Shown here: positions 30,396 to 38,425 of the stretch, one piece after another
How positions within the stretch are numbered: position 1 is the first letter of the stretch
Layout: every line of letters starts with the position of its first letter
From: DALYJJ01 sp031969915
GTDB taxonomy: Bacteria; Acidobacteriota; Terriglobia; Bryobacterales; Bryobacteraceae
Direction of reading: 5' to 3'
DNA: 64,000 bases
Assembly (NCBI GenBank): GCA_031969915.1
Contig: DALYJJ010000020.1
Location: 1-64,000, forward strand
The notes under the pieces: model-generated
Seen by the model: the letters and a program-made list of their open reading frames with translations, nothing else
Told to the model about the DNA's origin: nothing
Database searches by the model: none
Position numbers and translations under genes: made by a program

Positions 30396-31325
30396 ATGTC
30401 GGAACACATCACACATGTGGCGGTGTTTGAGGACTGCTGCCGGCTGGCGCTCCACAGCGGACGCCTGGCCGGACCGTTCCGCACGGTGTTGAACAAGCAC
30501 TGGGATTTTGCGCGGTTCGGGAGCACGTCGCGGTCGGGAGACCGGTTTTCAATCGCGATCCTGAAGTACTGCCGGGAGAATTGGCCGGACGGCGGCAAGA
30601 ACGTGGAAGAGAAGCTGGCGTTCGTAGTGGCGTGGCGCTGTCACCAGGCGGCGGACCGGCGGTTCAAGCCGGTGTACCGCGAGGTGGAACCGGAGCACTA
30701 CGCGAAGCCGAACGCGGACAACGAATTCGGTGCGCCGAGCGAGAGCCGCGTGTTGCATGACGTGGTGGTGTATCGCGAGGTGTATGGGTCGGGCCAGTAT
30801 CCGCCGTTCATGCGCGGGCTGCTGGACGACCGCCTGCATTCGCTGGCGGGAGCGCAGGCCTTGGATTACGACGCAACGTTCGCGGCGCTGGGCGGGGTGT
30901 GGCAGCGGACGCTGCAGCAGCAGCACCCGGAGCGGACAGCGGGCGGCTTCGTGGAGGCGACGGCAAAAGCGCCGGGCCGGTTCCAGCGCTATTACGTCGA
31001 CGTGCAGCGGTACGCGGAGATGTTCGCGAACCCGGACGCGGACTTCATGCGGCGGTTCATCGTGGAGCCGAACTTCTACGATCGCCGGGATCCGCTGATC
31101 GCTTTGGCGCGGGCGCTGCAGCGGAAGGAGCCGCTGCCTGCCGTGCCATTCGAGAAGGCGTACGCGCTGGCCGCGGACCAGAGCCAGTATGCGCAGAGCC
31201 TGCGCATGGGGTTGCGGTACGTGTTTGCGGCAAGCGACTTCTTCGAGGGGAAGATCAGCGAGGCGGAGACGAACAAGCTGTTCGACCTCGACCGCAACCA
31301 CCTGCAGGGAGGGAGCTTCAAATGA
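30396..31325 (+). CDS. Protein of unknown function in the receptor operon
   Basis: Protein of 309 residues beginning SEHITHVAVFEDCCRLA, with TTAGGAG as ribosome site just after the receptor stop. It has no signal peptide or membrane segment and is mostly helical, with many His and Asp residues (HITH, CHQAADRRFKPVYRE, VLHDVVVYREVYGSG). The histidine-rich helical character recalls zinc-dependent phospholipase C-like folds, but the resemblance is too weak to name it. It overlaps the next gene by 4 bp (ATGA), so the two products may work together. Confidence 0.65.
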   Translation: MSEHITHVAVFEDCCRLALHSGRLAGPFRTVLNKHWDFARFGSTSRSGDRFSIAILKYCRENWPDGGKNVEEKLAFVVAWRCHQAADRRFKPVYREVEPEHYAKPNADNEFGAPSESRVLHDVVVYREVYGSGQYPPFMRGLLDDRLHSLAGAQALDYDATFAALGGVWQRTLQQQHPERTAGGFVEATAKAPGRFQRYYVDVQRYAEMFANPDADFMRRFIVEPNFYDRRDPLIALARALQRKEPLPAVPFEKAYALAADQSQYAQSLRMGLRYVFAASDFFEGKISEAETNKLFDLDRNHLQGGSFK

Positions 31326-32062
31326 CGCGGCGACAGGCTTTGCAGTGGGCGGTGGCGGCGGCGGCGGCGCCTCAGCTGGGAGCAGCGAAGGCGCATGGCT
31401 GGGCCGGCTATGTGACGGCGGCTTGCGGGGTGGACGACGTGCGGCGGTTGTTGACGGTGGACTCGCGGGCCCCGATGGAGTTGCGCATGGCGTTGTTGAA
31501 GAACGGCGACCTGGCCCGGTTGGGATGCGGGTTGCCGAGGCCCGATGCGGCGATTTCGCTGCCCTGGACGGCGGTGGGCCGGGTAACGGCAGCGGAGCGT
31601 CTCGCTGTGGCGGGCGGCGCGTTGATCGCGGCGGCAGTGGGAGAGGCGGTAGCGGGGGCCCCGGACGCAGTGGCGCTGGACGCGGCGCTTCTCGCCGCTC
31701 GCCACCCTTCCCCGAAGCCGCTGCCGAAGGCTGCCCATCTCGAGTATCTGACGGCGATGGACCTGCGCTGCCAGATCGAGTTGCACACGCTGGACCCTGA
31801 GGAGAAGGACATCCACGCCTGGTTGGAAGGGACGGCGGCGTGGTACCGGGATACGCGAGCTTACATGGACAGCCTGGCGACCGCGCTGGCGGCAGGTGCG
31901 TCGAGCCCCGCATTCGACAAGAGCGACCCGTTGTTTGCGCTGGCGGAGCGCGTGCGGCGTACGGAGGGTGTGTCGAAGAACGCGCTGGCCGCGACGAGAC
32001 CGGCCTCGGCGTACGGCCGGGGGCTGGCGGCGGCGTTGGACCGGTTGGCGCAGATTCGCTGA
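31322..32062 (+). CDS. Tat-type exported protein of unknown function
   Basis: Protein of 246 residues starting in the ATGA overlap with the previous gene. The N-terminus MTRRQALQWAVAAAAAPQLG looks like a twin-arginine signal, so the protein may be exported folded, perhaps with a cofactor. The rest is alanine-rich and helical with a KAAHLEYLTAMDLRCQIELH block and a C-terminal DRLAQIR. No family is recognised. A cysteine pair (AACG, LGCG) is present but no heme or iron-sulfur motif. It is the last gene of the receptor operon. Confidence 0.6.
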   Translation: MTRRQALQWAVAAAAAPQLGAAKAHGWAGYVTAACGVDDVRRLLTVDSRAPMELRMALLKNGDLARLGCGLPRPDAAISLPWTAVGRVTAAERLAVAGGALIAAAVGEAVAGAPDAVALDAALLAARHPSPKPLPKAAHLEYLTAMDLRCQIELHTLDPEEKDIHAWLEGTAAWYRDTRAYMDSLATALAAGASSPAFDKSDPLFALAERVRRTEGVSKNALAATRPASAYGRGLAAALDRLAQIR

Positions 32063-32098
32063 GCGGAAAAAACCAGGAAACGTCTCGTCCGTCCCCGG

Positions 32099-33004
32099 TC
32101 AGAATAGCCAGAACGCGGCGGCCAGGAGCAGGGCGATGGGCGCGGCGCGGTGGTGCTGGATCTTTCGAAGCGGAACGTGCAGCAGGGCGGCGGCCAGGGC
32201 GCTGGCGGCCAGCGCGCCGGCGAGGAGCCAGGCGGTGGCGGGAACGGTCTCGCCGCGGTATGCCGCAAGGCCGAAGCCCTGGGCCAAGCCCAGCATCGCC
32301 ACCACCAGCCACCGCTGGCCGGCTTTAGGGAGGAAGATCATCTCCACGGCAAGGTAAGCGGTGGCGAGCGCGGAAGCGGATTCGAGAAACGCGGGCTTCG
32401 GTTCGAACGGGAGCAGCGGGGCGGCGGCGACGGAGGCGATTTGACCGGCCGAGAAGGACGCGATCAGGGCCGCTAGCTCGCGCCGGCTGCGCGCGGCCAG
32501 GGCGAGAGCGGCGAGGAACAGCAGCGAAGCGGGAGCGAATACGCGCGCCATCCCCGAGGCGACGCGGGTGACGGCGATTTCGAGCATCCCCGGCGGGACG
32601 AAACGCACCTCCGCCTTTGAGTTCGCCACGTCCAGCACCGCTTGGGCGGTCTTGCCACCCAGCGTCGCCCGCAGGACATGCACGTGGTTGGGAACCGTGG
32701 CAGTGTGGAGCGACGATTCGACAATGAAGCGCTCCACGGGCTGCGGGAATTCATAGGTCCCCGTGCACAGATACACGCCCTCTTTGACGAGTTCCACGCA
32801 GCGGGCCTCAATCCGCCGCGCCGAATCGAAGCGAATCAGGTCGAGCAGCGCCTCCCGGCGCTCCAGGTGCTGGGCCTCATAGAGCGGCATCCGGAGTTCG
32901 TAGACGAGGCGTGCGCCCTCCAGCCGCGCTTCGCCCGTGCTCACGCTGACCATATGCGCCTGCGCGAGAGCGGCCGCCGCCGCCAGAACGAAAACGCGGG
33001 TCAC
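32099..33004 (-). CDS. HupE/UreJ-like membrane protein without the usual histidines
   Basis: Protein of 301 residues starting at a GTG that overlaps the permease stop by 4 bp (GTGA). A signal sequence (RVFVLAAAAALAQA) is followed by a periplasmic beta domain (about 20-145). Then come about six membrane helices, beginning near FAPASLLFLAALALA and including AYLAVEMIFLPKAGQRW and MLGLAQGFGLAAYRG. The layout matches HupE/UreJ_2 proteins, linked in other bacteria to nickel or cobalt transport. Here the conserved histidines of those helices, for example in the usual HGFGFA, are replaced (AQGFGLA). Metal transport is therefore doubtful. Confidence 0.6.
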   Translation of the reverse strand: MTRVFVLAAAAALAQAHMVSVSTGEARLEGARLVYELRMPLYEAQHLERREALLDLIRFDSARRIEARCVELVKEGVYLCTGTYEFPQPVERFIVESSLHTATVPNHVHVLRATLGGKTAQAVLDVANSKAEVRFVPPGMLEIAVTRVASGMARVFAPASLLFLAALALAARSRRELAALIASFSAGQIASVAAAPLLPFEPKPAFLESASALATAYLAVEMIFLPKAGQRWLVVAMLGLAQGFGLAAYRGETVPATAWLLAGALAASALAAALLHVPLRKIQHHRAAPIALLLAAAFWLF

Positions 33005-34041
33005 GATTCCGCGCGCCAGATGCGCAAGGCGAGGACGCGGAGAGCAGCCAGCACGGGGATCGACAGGAACATGCCGGGCACACCGCCGATCTGTTCGCCC
33101 GCGAACACGCCGAACACCACCAGCAGCGGATGCAGTTCGATGCCGCTGCTCATGAGATAGGGCTGGATCACGTAGTCCTGGAAAAGGCGGAACGCGATCA
33201 GGAAGACGACGATCCAGAGCACGTGCGGATACCCGGAGAAGGCGGCGACCAGGATGATGATCGCGGCGGCGGTCAACGGGCCGACAAAGGGAATGAACTC
33301 GAGAAAACCGGCCAGAGTGGCGAGCAGGATCCCATAAGGCACGCCGGTGATGGCGAAGTAGACGGCGTAGAAGACGAACGTCAGCACGCAGAGGATCACC
33401 ACCGCGCGCATGAACTGAACGAGCATGCGATGAATGTCGCGCAGAAAATCGTCGAGCGAGGCGCGGCGCTCCAAATCGGAGACGAAGCGCGCGAGCAGCG
33501 TGTCGCGGATCTGCTCGCCGTCCTTGAGCATGAAGAAACTGAGAATCGGGATCAGGAGCAGGAAGGGGAGGTTCGAAACCAGGGCCAGCAGGCCCGCTCC
33601 GGCGCGGCGCAGCACAGGGATCAGATCCTGGGCATGGGCCTGGACCTGGGTCCGGATGGCCGAGGCGAGTTCCGTCTGGCGCGCCTTCAGCCAATCGGGA
33701 AGCGGCCACTCCGTGGGTTCGTTGAACCGCTCGATGAGCGAGGGCACGCGCTCGGCAAGCGCGGCAGCCTGTTCGACGGCGGCGGATCCGACGATGGTCC
33801 CCGCGGTGATCATGATCCCGAGCAAGGCCAGATAGACGATCGCCAGCGATGCGTTGCGCGAGCGCTTGCGTTGAAAGCGATGGTCGATGAAATCGACCAC
33901 CGGCGCCAGGAGATAGGCGAACAGGAGGGCGGCAACGAAGATGAGGAGAGTCTGGCGGATGGTCCAGGTGAGGTAGAGAGCGAGGGCGATCAGGAAGACC
34001 GTCCAGGCAGCGCGCGCGGCCCGCGCGTCGAGGCCGAACAT
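33001..34041 (-). CDS. AI-2E family permease
   Basis: Membrane protein of 346 residues from the ATG at 34041, with the usual eight-helix layout: two N-terminal helices (FLIALALYLTWTI, LIFVAALLFAYLLAPVVDF), one more after the charged loop, then a large loop and a five-helix C-terminal half (LPFLLLIPILSFFMLKDGE, LEFIPFVGPLTAAAIIILVA, DYVIQPYLMSSGIELHPL). The PF01594 signatures FLEFIPFVGP and a late QDYVIQP..MS are clear. The family includes putative quorum-signal exporters and sodium/proton antiporters, so the substrate is not predictable. The start has no clear ribosome site. Confidence 0.88.
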   Translation of the reverse strand: MFGLDARAARAAWTVFLIALALYLTWTIRQTLLIFVAALLFAYLLAPVVDFIDHRFQRKRSRNASLAIVYLALLGIMITAGTIVGSAAVEQAAALAERVPSLIERFNEPTEWPLPDWLKARQTELASAIRTQVQAHAQDLIPVLRRAGAGLLALVSNLPFLLLIPILSFFMLKDGEQIRDTLLARFVSDLERRASLDDFLRDIHRMLVQFMRAVVILCVLTFVFYAVYFAITGVPYGILLATLAGFLEFIPFVGPLTAAAIIILVAAFSGYPHVLWIVVFLIAFRLFQDYVIQPYLMSSGIELHPLLVVFGVFAGEQIGGVPGMFLSIPVLAALRVLALRIWRAES

Positions 34042-34086
34042 GGGGGTATCGTAACGCACTCGGGTTGCCCCTATACTGAGTAGCGC

Positions 34087-35688
34087 GTGGCGACGATGGC
34101 GGAGACGGCACAGGAGCACATGCGGCGGCTGGTGGAGCGGCTGCACGAAGTGGAAGACCGGCTGCGATTGGGCGGCGGGAAAGCGAAGATCGACAAGCAG
34201 CACCGCGACGGGAAGATGACCGCGCGGGAGCGGATCGCGCAGGTAGTGGACGCGGGGTCGCCGTTCGTCGAGGTGGGGCTGCTGGTGGCGCACGACCAGT
34301 ACGACGGGCAAGCGCCGGGCGCGGGAGTGGTCACCGCGCTGGCGCGCATCGAGGGGCGCCCGTGCGTAGTGGTGGCCAACGACGCCACGGTGAAAGCCGG
34401 AGCGTGGTGGCCGGAGACGATCAAGAAGATCCTGCGGGCGCAGGAGATCGCCATGCGGAACCGCCTGCCGATCGTTTACCTGGTGGATTCGGCGGGCGTG
34501 AATCTGCCCCTGCAGGACGGGATCTTCCCGGGCCAGTACGGCGCGGCACGGATCTTCTACTACAACTCCCTGATGCGCAGGAGGCTGCGCGTACCGCAGA
34601 TCTCCGCCGTGATGGGGCCGTGCATCGCCGGCGGAGCGTACCTGCCGGCGCTGAGCGACGTGATCATCATGGTGGACGGAACCAGCTTCATGGGGCTGGG
34701 CGGACCCAACCTGGTGAAGGGCGCGACGGGGCAGAGCGTGGACGCGGAATCGCTGGGCGGGGCGCGCATGCACACCACGACGAGCGGCGTGGCGCACCAT
34801 CGAGCCAAGGATGACGCCGAGTGCCTGCGGATGATCCGCGGCAAGGTTCGCGAACTGCCGCCTGCGCCACCCCGGCCCAAGGGCAGCGCCCCGTCGAAGC
34901 CCGCCGAGGGGCTCTACGGCGTGCTTCCAGCCGACCATCGGCTGCCCTACGACGTGTCGGAGATTCTGGATCGGGTCTTCGACGCCGGCGATTTCCTGGA
35001 GTTCCAACCCGAGTTTGCCCCGGAACTCCTGTGCGCCAGCGCGCGACTGGCCGGCTATCCGGTGGCGGTCATCGCCAACCGGCGAGGTTTTCTCAAGGGC
35101 GACGGGCGGCCGCGCATCGGCGGCATCGTCTATACGGAGTCGGCGCGCAAGGTGGCGTACTTTGTCGAAAACGCCGAGCGGCGCGGATTGCCCATCGTCT
35201 ATGTGCAGGACGTCTCGGGCTTCATGGTGGGAGTGGATGCGGAGACGGACGGCATCATCCGGGCGGGGGCGGAGATGGTGGAGTCCATGGCCTGCGCCAC
35301 CGTTCCCAAGATCGTGCTCACCACCAACCATGCCAGCGGCGCCGGCTACTACGCGATGGCCGGGCAAGGGTTCGATCCGTCCTTCACCTTCGGCTGGCCG
35401 ACCGCGAGGATTGGCGTGATGGAAGGCGATTCGGCGGTGCAGGCCGTGCATGGTCCGGAGTTGGAGAAGCACCGCGCCCTCGGGCAGGCTCCCCCGGAGG
35501 AGTTGCAGCAGAAAGTGGCCAATACGCGCGCCGATTACGAAAAGTGGCTCGACGCACGCCACGCGGCGGCCCGAGGCTATGTGGACGCGCTGATCGACCC
35601 ACTGCAGACGCGCCAGGTGCTGAGCTTCGCGCTGGAAGCGGCCGCCGCTCGCGGGCATCGCGAACACACGGTGTTGGAGACCTTATGA
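34087..35688 (+). CDS. Acyl-CoA carboxylase, carboxyltransferase (beta) subunit
   Basis: Biotin-dependent carboxyltransferase of 533 residues moving CO2 from carboxybiotin to an acyl-CoA. The crotonase-fold halves are both present: the N-half with YDGQAPGAGVVTALARIEGR, GPCIAGGAYLPALSD and MGLGGPNLVKGATGQ, the C-half with GDFLEFQPEFAPELL, FLKGDGRPRIGGIVYTESAR and NHASGAGYYAMAG. It resembles methylcrotonyl-, geranyl- and propionyl-CoA carboxylase beta chains. The AtuA neighbours favour a geranyl- or branched acyl-CoA substrate (inference). No biotin carboxylase/BCCP alpha gene lies nearby. A GTG at 34087 or an ATG at 34096 could be the start. The stop overlaps the next gene by 4 bp. Confidence 0.93.
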   Translation: MATMAETAQEHMRRLVERLHEVEDRLRLGGGKAKIDKQHRDGKMTARERIAQVVDAGSPFVEVGLLVAHDQYDGQAPGAGVVTALARIEGRPCVVVANDATVKAGAWWPETIKKILRAQEIAMRNRLPIVYLVDSAGVNLPLQDGIFPGQYGAARIFYYNSLMRRRLRVPQISAVMGPCIAGGAYLPALSDVIIMVDGTSFMGLGGPNLVKGATGQSVDAESLGGARMHTTTSGVAHHRAKDDAECLRMIRGKVRELPPAPPRPKGSAPSKPAEGLYGVLPADHRLPYDVSEILDRVFDAGDFLEFQPEFAPELLCASARLAGYPVAVIANRRGFLKGDGRPRIGGIVYTESARKVAYFVENAERRGLPIVYVQDVSGFMVGVDAETDGIIRAGAEMVESMACATVPKIVLTTNHASGAGYYAMAGQGFDPSFTFGWPTARIGVMEGDSAVQAVHGPELEKHRALGQAPPEELQQKVANTRADYEKWLDARHAAARGYVDALIDPLQTRQVLSFALEAAAARGHREHTVLETL

Positions 35689-37019
35689 TTCGTATCGCGA
35701 ACGGACAGGGGTTCTGGGGCGATTGGCTGGAAGCTCCGGTGCGGCAAGTGGAACAGGGGCCGATCGACTACCTGGTTCTCGACTACCTGGCCGAAATCAC
35801 CATGTCGATTCTGCAGAAGCAGAAGAACGACGACCCGAACCTGGGGTATGCGCGGGACTTCCCTCCCCTGATGGCCCGGCTGGCGAAGTTACTCCGCGAA
35901 CGAAGTGTGAAGGTGGTGGCGAACGCGGGGGGCGTGAACCCCGAAGCGTGCGCGAGGGAGGTTCGCCGCCTGGCGCCGCAGTTGAAGGTGGCCATCGTGC
36001 GCGGGGACGACGTCTATGGGCGGCTCGACGAACTGCTCGCGCAGGGGCACCCGCTCCGCAACATGGAGACCGGCGAACCGCTCTCTTCGGTGCGCGCCAG
36101 AATCACCAGCGCGAACGCCTACATCGGCGCGTTCCCGCTGGCCGAGGCGTTGGCCACGGGCGCGGATGTGGTGATTGCGGGCCGCGCCACGGATACCGGG
36201 CTTGCCGTGGCGCCCATGATTCACCGCTACGGCTGGAAGCAGGACGACTACGACCGGCTGGCGTCGGGAACCGTGGCCGGCCATATCATCGAGTGCGGAG
36301 CGCAGTGCACCGGCGGAAATTGCCAGGTGGACTGGCGATCGATTCCCAACCTCGCGGACATCGGATATCCCATCGTGGAAGCCGAGGCCGACGGATCGTT
36401 CGTGATCACCAAGCACAAAGGCACCGGCGGACGGGTGAGCGTGGACATCGTCAAGGAGCAGTTACTCTACGAGTTGGGCGATCCGAAGCGCTATATTACT
36501 CCGGACTGCATCGCGGACTTCACAACCATCCGGCTGGACGAGGCCGGTCCCGACCGCGTTCGCGTCAGCGGCGTGAAAGGCGCCGCCCCTACTCCCACGC
36601 TGAAGATATCGGCTAGTTACTCCTGGGGCTGGCGCGCGATCGGAACGCTGGTTTATAGCTGGCCCACTGCGCTCGAGAAGGCGCGCGCGGCGGACGCCAT
36701 CGTCCGGGAGAGGCTGCGGCAACTGGGCCTCGCCTTCGACGAAATCCACACCGAGTACCTTGGCGTGAACGCGTGTCACGGCCCCGCCGCAGTTCGGGTG
36801 GAAGACCCGGCCGAAGTGCAGTTGCGCATCGGCGTGCGCGCGGTGGACAAGCGGGCCGTGGACCGCTTTACGCGGGAGTTGATTCCGTTGGTCTTGAATG
36901 GGCCGCCCACCGCCACGGGGTTCGGAGAAGGACGTCCACCGGTGCGCGAAGTGGTTGCGTACTGGCCCGCGCTGGCGCCGCGCGAGCTGATCCAATGCCA
37001 GGTGGAGGTGTTCGAATGA
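35685..37019 (+). CDS. AtuA-family (DUF1446) protein
   Basis: Protein of 444 residues starting within the ATGA overlap of the carboxylase gene. Family marks are RIANGQGFWGDWLEAP, LDYLAEITMSILQKQKND, VVANAGGVNPEACAREV, a GRATDTGLAVAPMIHRYGW block, and HIIECGAQCTGGNCQVDWR. AtuA proteins belong to acyclic terpene utilisation in Pseudomonas and are widespread beside acyl-CoA carboxylases; their biochemical step is not firmly known. Co-location with a carboxylase beta chain, the small AtuA-like protein and an enoyl-CoA hydratase argues for a branched acyl-CoA degradation operon. Confidence 0.9.
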   Translation: MIRIANGQGFWGDWLEAPVRQVEQGPIDYLVLDYLAEITMSILQKQKNDDPNLGYARDFPPLMARLAKLLRERSVKVVANAGGVNPEACAREVRRLAPQLKVAIVRGDDVYGRLDELLAQGHPLRNMETGEPLSSVRARITSANAYIGAFPLAEALATGADVVIAGRATDTGLAVAPMIHRYGWKQDDYDRLASGTVAGHIIECGAQCTGGNCQVDWRSIPNLADIGYPIVEAEADGSFVITKHKGTGGRVSVDIVKEQLLYELGDPKRYITPDCIADFTTIRLDEAGPDRVRVSGVKGAAPTPTLKISASYSWGWRAIGTLVYSWPTALEKARAADAIVRERLRQLGLAFDEIHTEYLGVNACHGPAAVRVEDPAEVQLRIGVRAVDKRAVDRFTRELIPLVLNGPPTATGFGEGRPPVREVVAYWPALAPRELIQCQVEVFE

Positions 37020-37333
37020 AAGCGCCGCTGGCGTCGATCGCTCACGCCCGGTCCGGGGACAAAGGGGACACGTCGAATATCGGCGTGATTGCCTACGATG
37101 CGGCGCTTTACCCCGTGCTGCTGCGCGAGGTGACGGCGGAGCGCGTGAAGGAGTTTTTCGGCGAGATGGTGAAAGGCGACGTCGAACGTTACGAGTTGCC
37201 GAACCTGGGAGCGTTGAATTTTCTGTTGCACGGCGCGCTGGGCGGCGGAGGAACGTTGTCGTTGCGAGTAGACGCGCAGGGCAAGACGCTGGGAGCAGCG
37301 CTGCTGCGGATGGAGATCGAAATCGATGAATGA
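37016..37333 (+). CDS. Small AtuA-like C-terminal domain protein
   Basis: Protein of 105 residues starting in an ATGA overlap with the AtuA gene. It is the detached C-terminal ferredoxin-fold domain found fused to AtuA in some genomes: ASIAHARSGDKGDTSNIGVIA, YELPNLGALNFLLHGALGGGG. The split arrangement, AtuA followed at once by this piece, is common and suggests a complex. It overlaps the enoyl-CoA hydratase start by 8 bp. Confidence 0.85.
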   Translation: MKAPLASIAHARSGDKGDTSNIGVIAYDAALYPVLLREVTAERVKEFFGEMVKGDVERYELPNLGALNFLLHGALGGGGTLSLRVDAQGKTLGAALLRMEIEIDE

Positions 37334-38114
37334 GTTATTGGTGGCGCGCGAGGAGCGGGTATTGCGATTGACTCTGAATCGCGACGAGAAGCGGAACGCC
37401 TTGAGCGCGGCGCTGTGCCGCGAACTGGTGAACCAGTGCGAGGGCGCGGACACCGACGCAAGCGTGGGCTGCGTGTTGCTGGACGCGGTGGGCGGCGTGT
37501 TCTGCGCGGGCATGGACATGAGCGAAACGACCGGTCCTGAGGCAGCGGCGCAGACTGCCATTCACGAACGGCTGTTCACGCTCGGGCTGCGCATGACCAA
37601 GCCGCTGGTGGTGGCCGTGCAGGGCCCGGCGCTCGGGGGCGGCGTGGGCTTGATGGCCGCGGCGCACGTGGCGGTAGCCGCGCAGGGAACCAGTTTCGCG
37701 CTCACGGAGATCCGCGTGGGAATGTGGCCGTTCGTGATCTGGCGCGCGATCGAGGCGGCCGTGGGCGAACGGCGGGCCGTGGCGCTGGCCATGACCGGAC
37801 GCCAGTTCAGCGTGCAGGAAGCGCTGCAATGGGGCCTGGTGCACGAAGTGGCGCCGCCGGTGGAACTGGACGACCGCGCCACGGAGGTGGCGCACCGGCT
37901 TTCCGGGGCCAGTCCGGAGACCATGCGCCGCGGCCTGGAGTTCGTGCGCCGCGGGCGGGGGATGTCCAAAGAAGAGAGCGGACGGTTGGCGGCGATGCTC
38001 CGGGCCGAGGTGTTCGCGAGCGCCGATTACCGCGAAGGTGTGCGCGCCTTCCAGGAGAAACGCGCCCCGCGATGGCCGTCGCTCGAGCAGCGGCGCGCTA
38101 CCACCACATCATGA
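37326..38114 (+). CDS. Enoyl-CoA hydratase/isomerase family protein
   Basis: Crotonase-family enzyme of 262 residues, last gene of the four-gene acyl-CoA operon. The CoA-binding region FCAGMDMSE and the oxyanion-hole segment GPALGGGVGL are present. The glutamate in FALTEIRVGMWP matches the second catalytic Glu of rat enoyl-CoA hydratase (E164), but glycine (GGGVGL) holds the place of the first (E144). With only one glutamate, an isomerase or a methylglutaconyl-CoA hydratase-like role is possible rather than a classical hydratase. It overlaps the convergent small membrane protein by 17 bp. Confidence 0.88.
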   Translation: MNELLVAREERVLRLTLNRDEKRNALSAALCRELVNQCEGADTDASVGCVLLDAVGGVFCAGMDMSETTGPEAAAQTAIHERLFTLGLRMTKPLVVAVQGPALGGGVGLMAAAHVAVAAQGTSFALTEIRVGMWPFVIWRAIEAAVGERRAVALAMTGRQFSVQEALQWGLVHEVAPPVELDDRATEVAHRLSGASPETMRRGLEFVRRGRGMSKEESGRLAAMLRAEVFASADYREGVRAFQEKRAPRWPSLEQRRATTTS

Positions 38115-38415
38115 AGACGCCGAAGGCGCGATAGAAGAAGTACAGGATGTAGAGCACCTCGATCGCACGGACCAGCCAGAGAAAGAAACCCGCCATGAAT
38201 TCGAACCGGAGCAGCAGCGCGGCCACCACTGCGCCGTAGACGACAGTGGGGTCGAGGATGCCTTCGAACGAGTTCATATAGACCACTACCGCCACGTAGT
38301 AAAACAGCGGCAGGTTGCTTTCCAGGCGGCCGGAGTAGCGAAAGTAGGCCAGCCACAGGGTCGCGATCGTCACGATCAGTGTGATCGTGTTCTCTAACGT
38401 GAAGAACCAAGCCAT
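38098..38415 (-). CDS. Small integral membrane protein of unknown function
   Basis: Protein of 105 residues with about four hydrophobic helices (LENTITLIVTIATLWLAYF, LPLFYYVAVVVYMNSF, VYGAVVAALLLRFEFMAGFF, LVRAIEVLYILYFFYRAFG). No known family. It lies 10 bp downstream of the large barrel gene on the same strand, so it is likely the last gene of the cytochrome-barrel unit. Its tail overlaps the end of the opposite hydratase gene. Confidence 0.65.
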   Translation of the reverse strand: MAWFFTLENTITLIVTIATLWLAYFRYSGRLESNLPLFYYVAVVVYMNSFEGILDPTVVYGAVVAALLLRFEFMAGFFLWLVRAIEVLYILYFFYRAFGVFMMWW

Positions 38416-38425
38416 CGTTTGGTCG

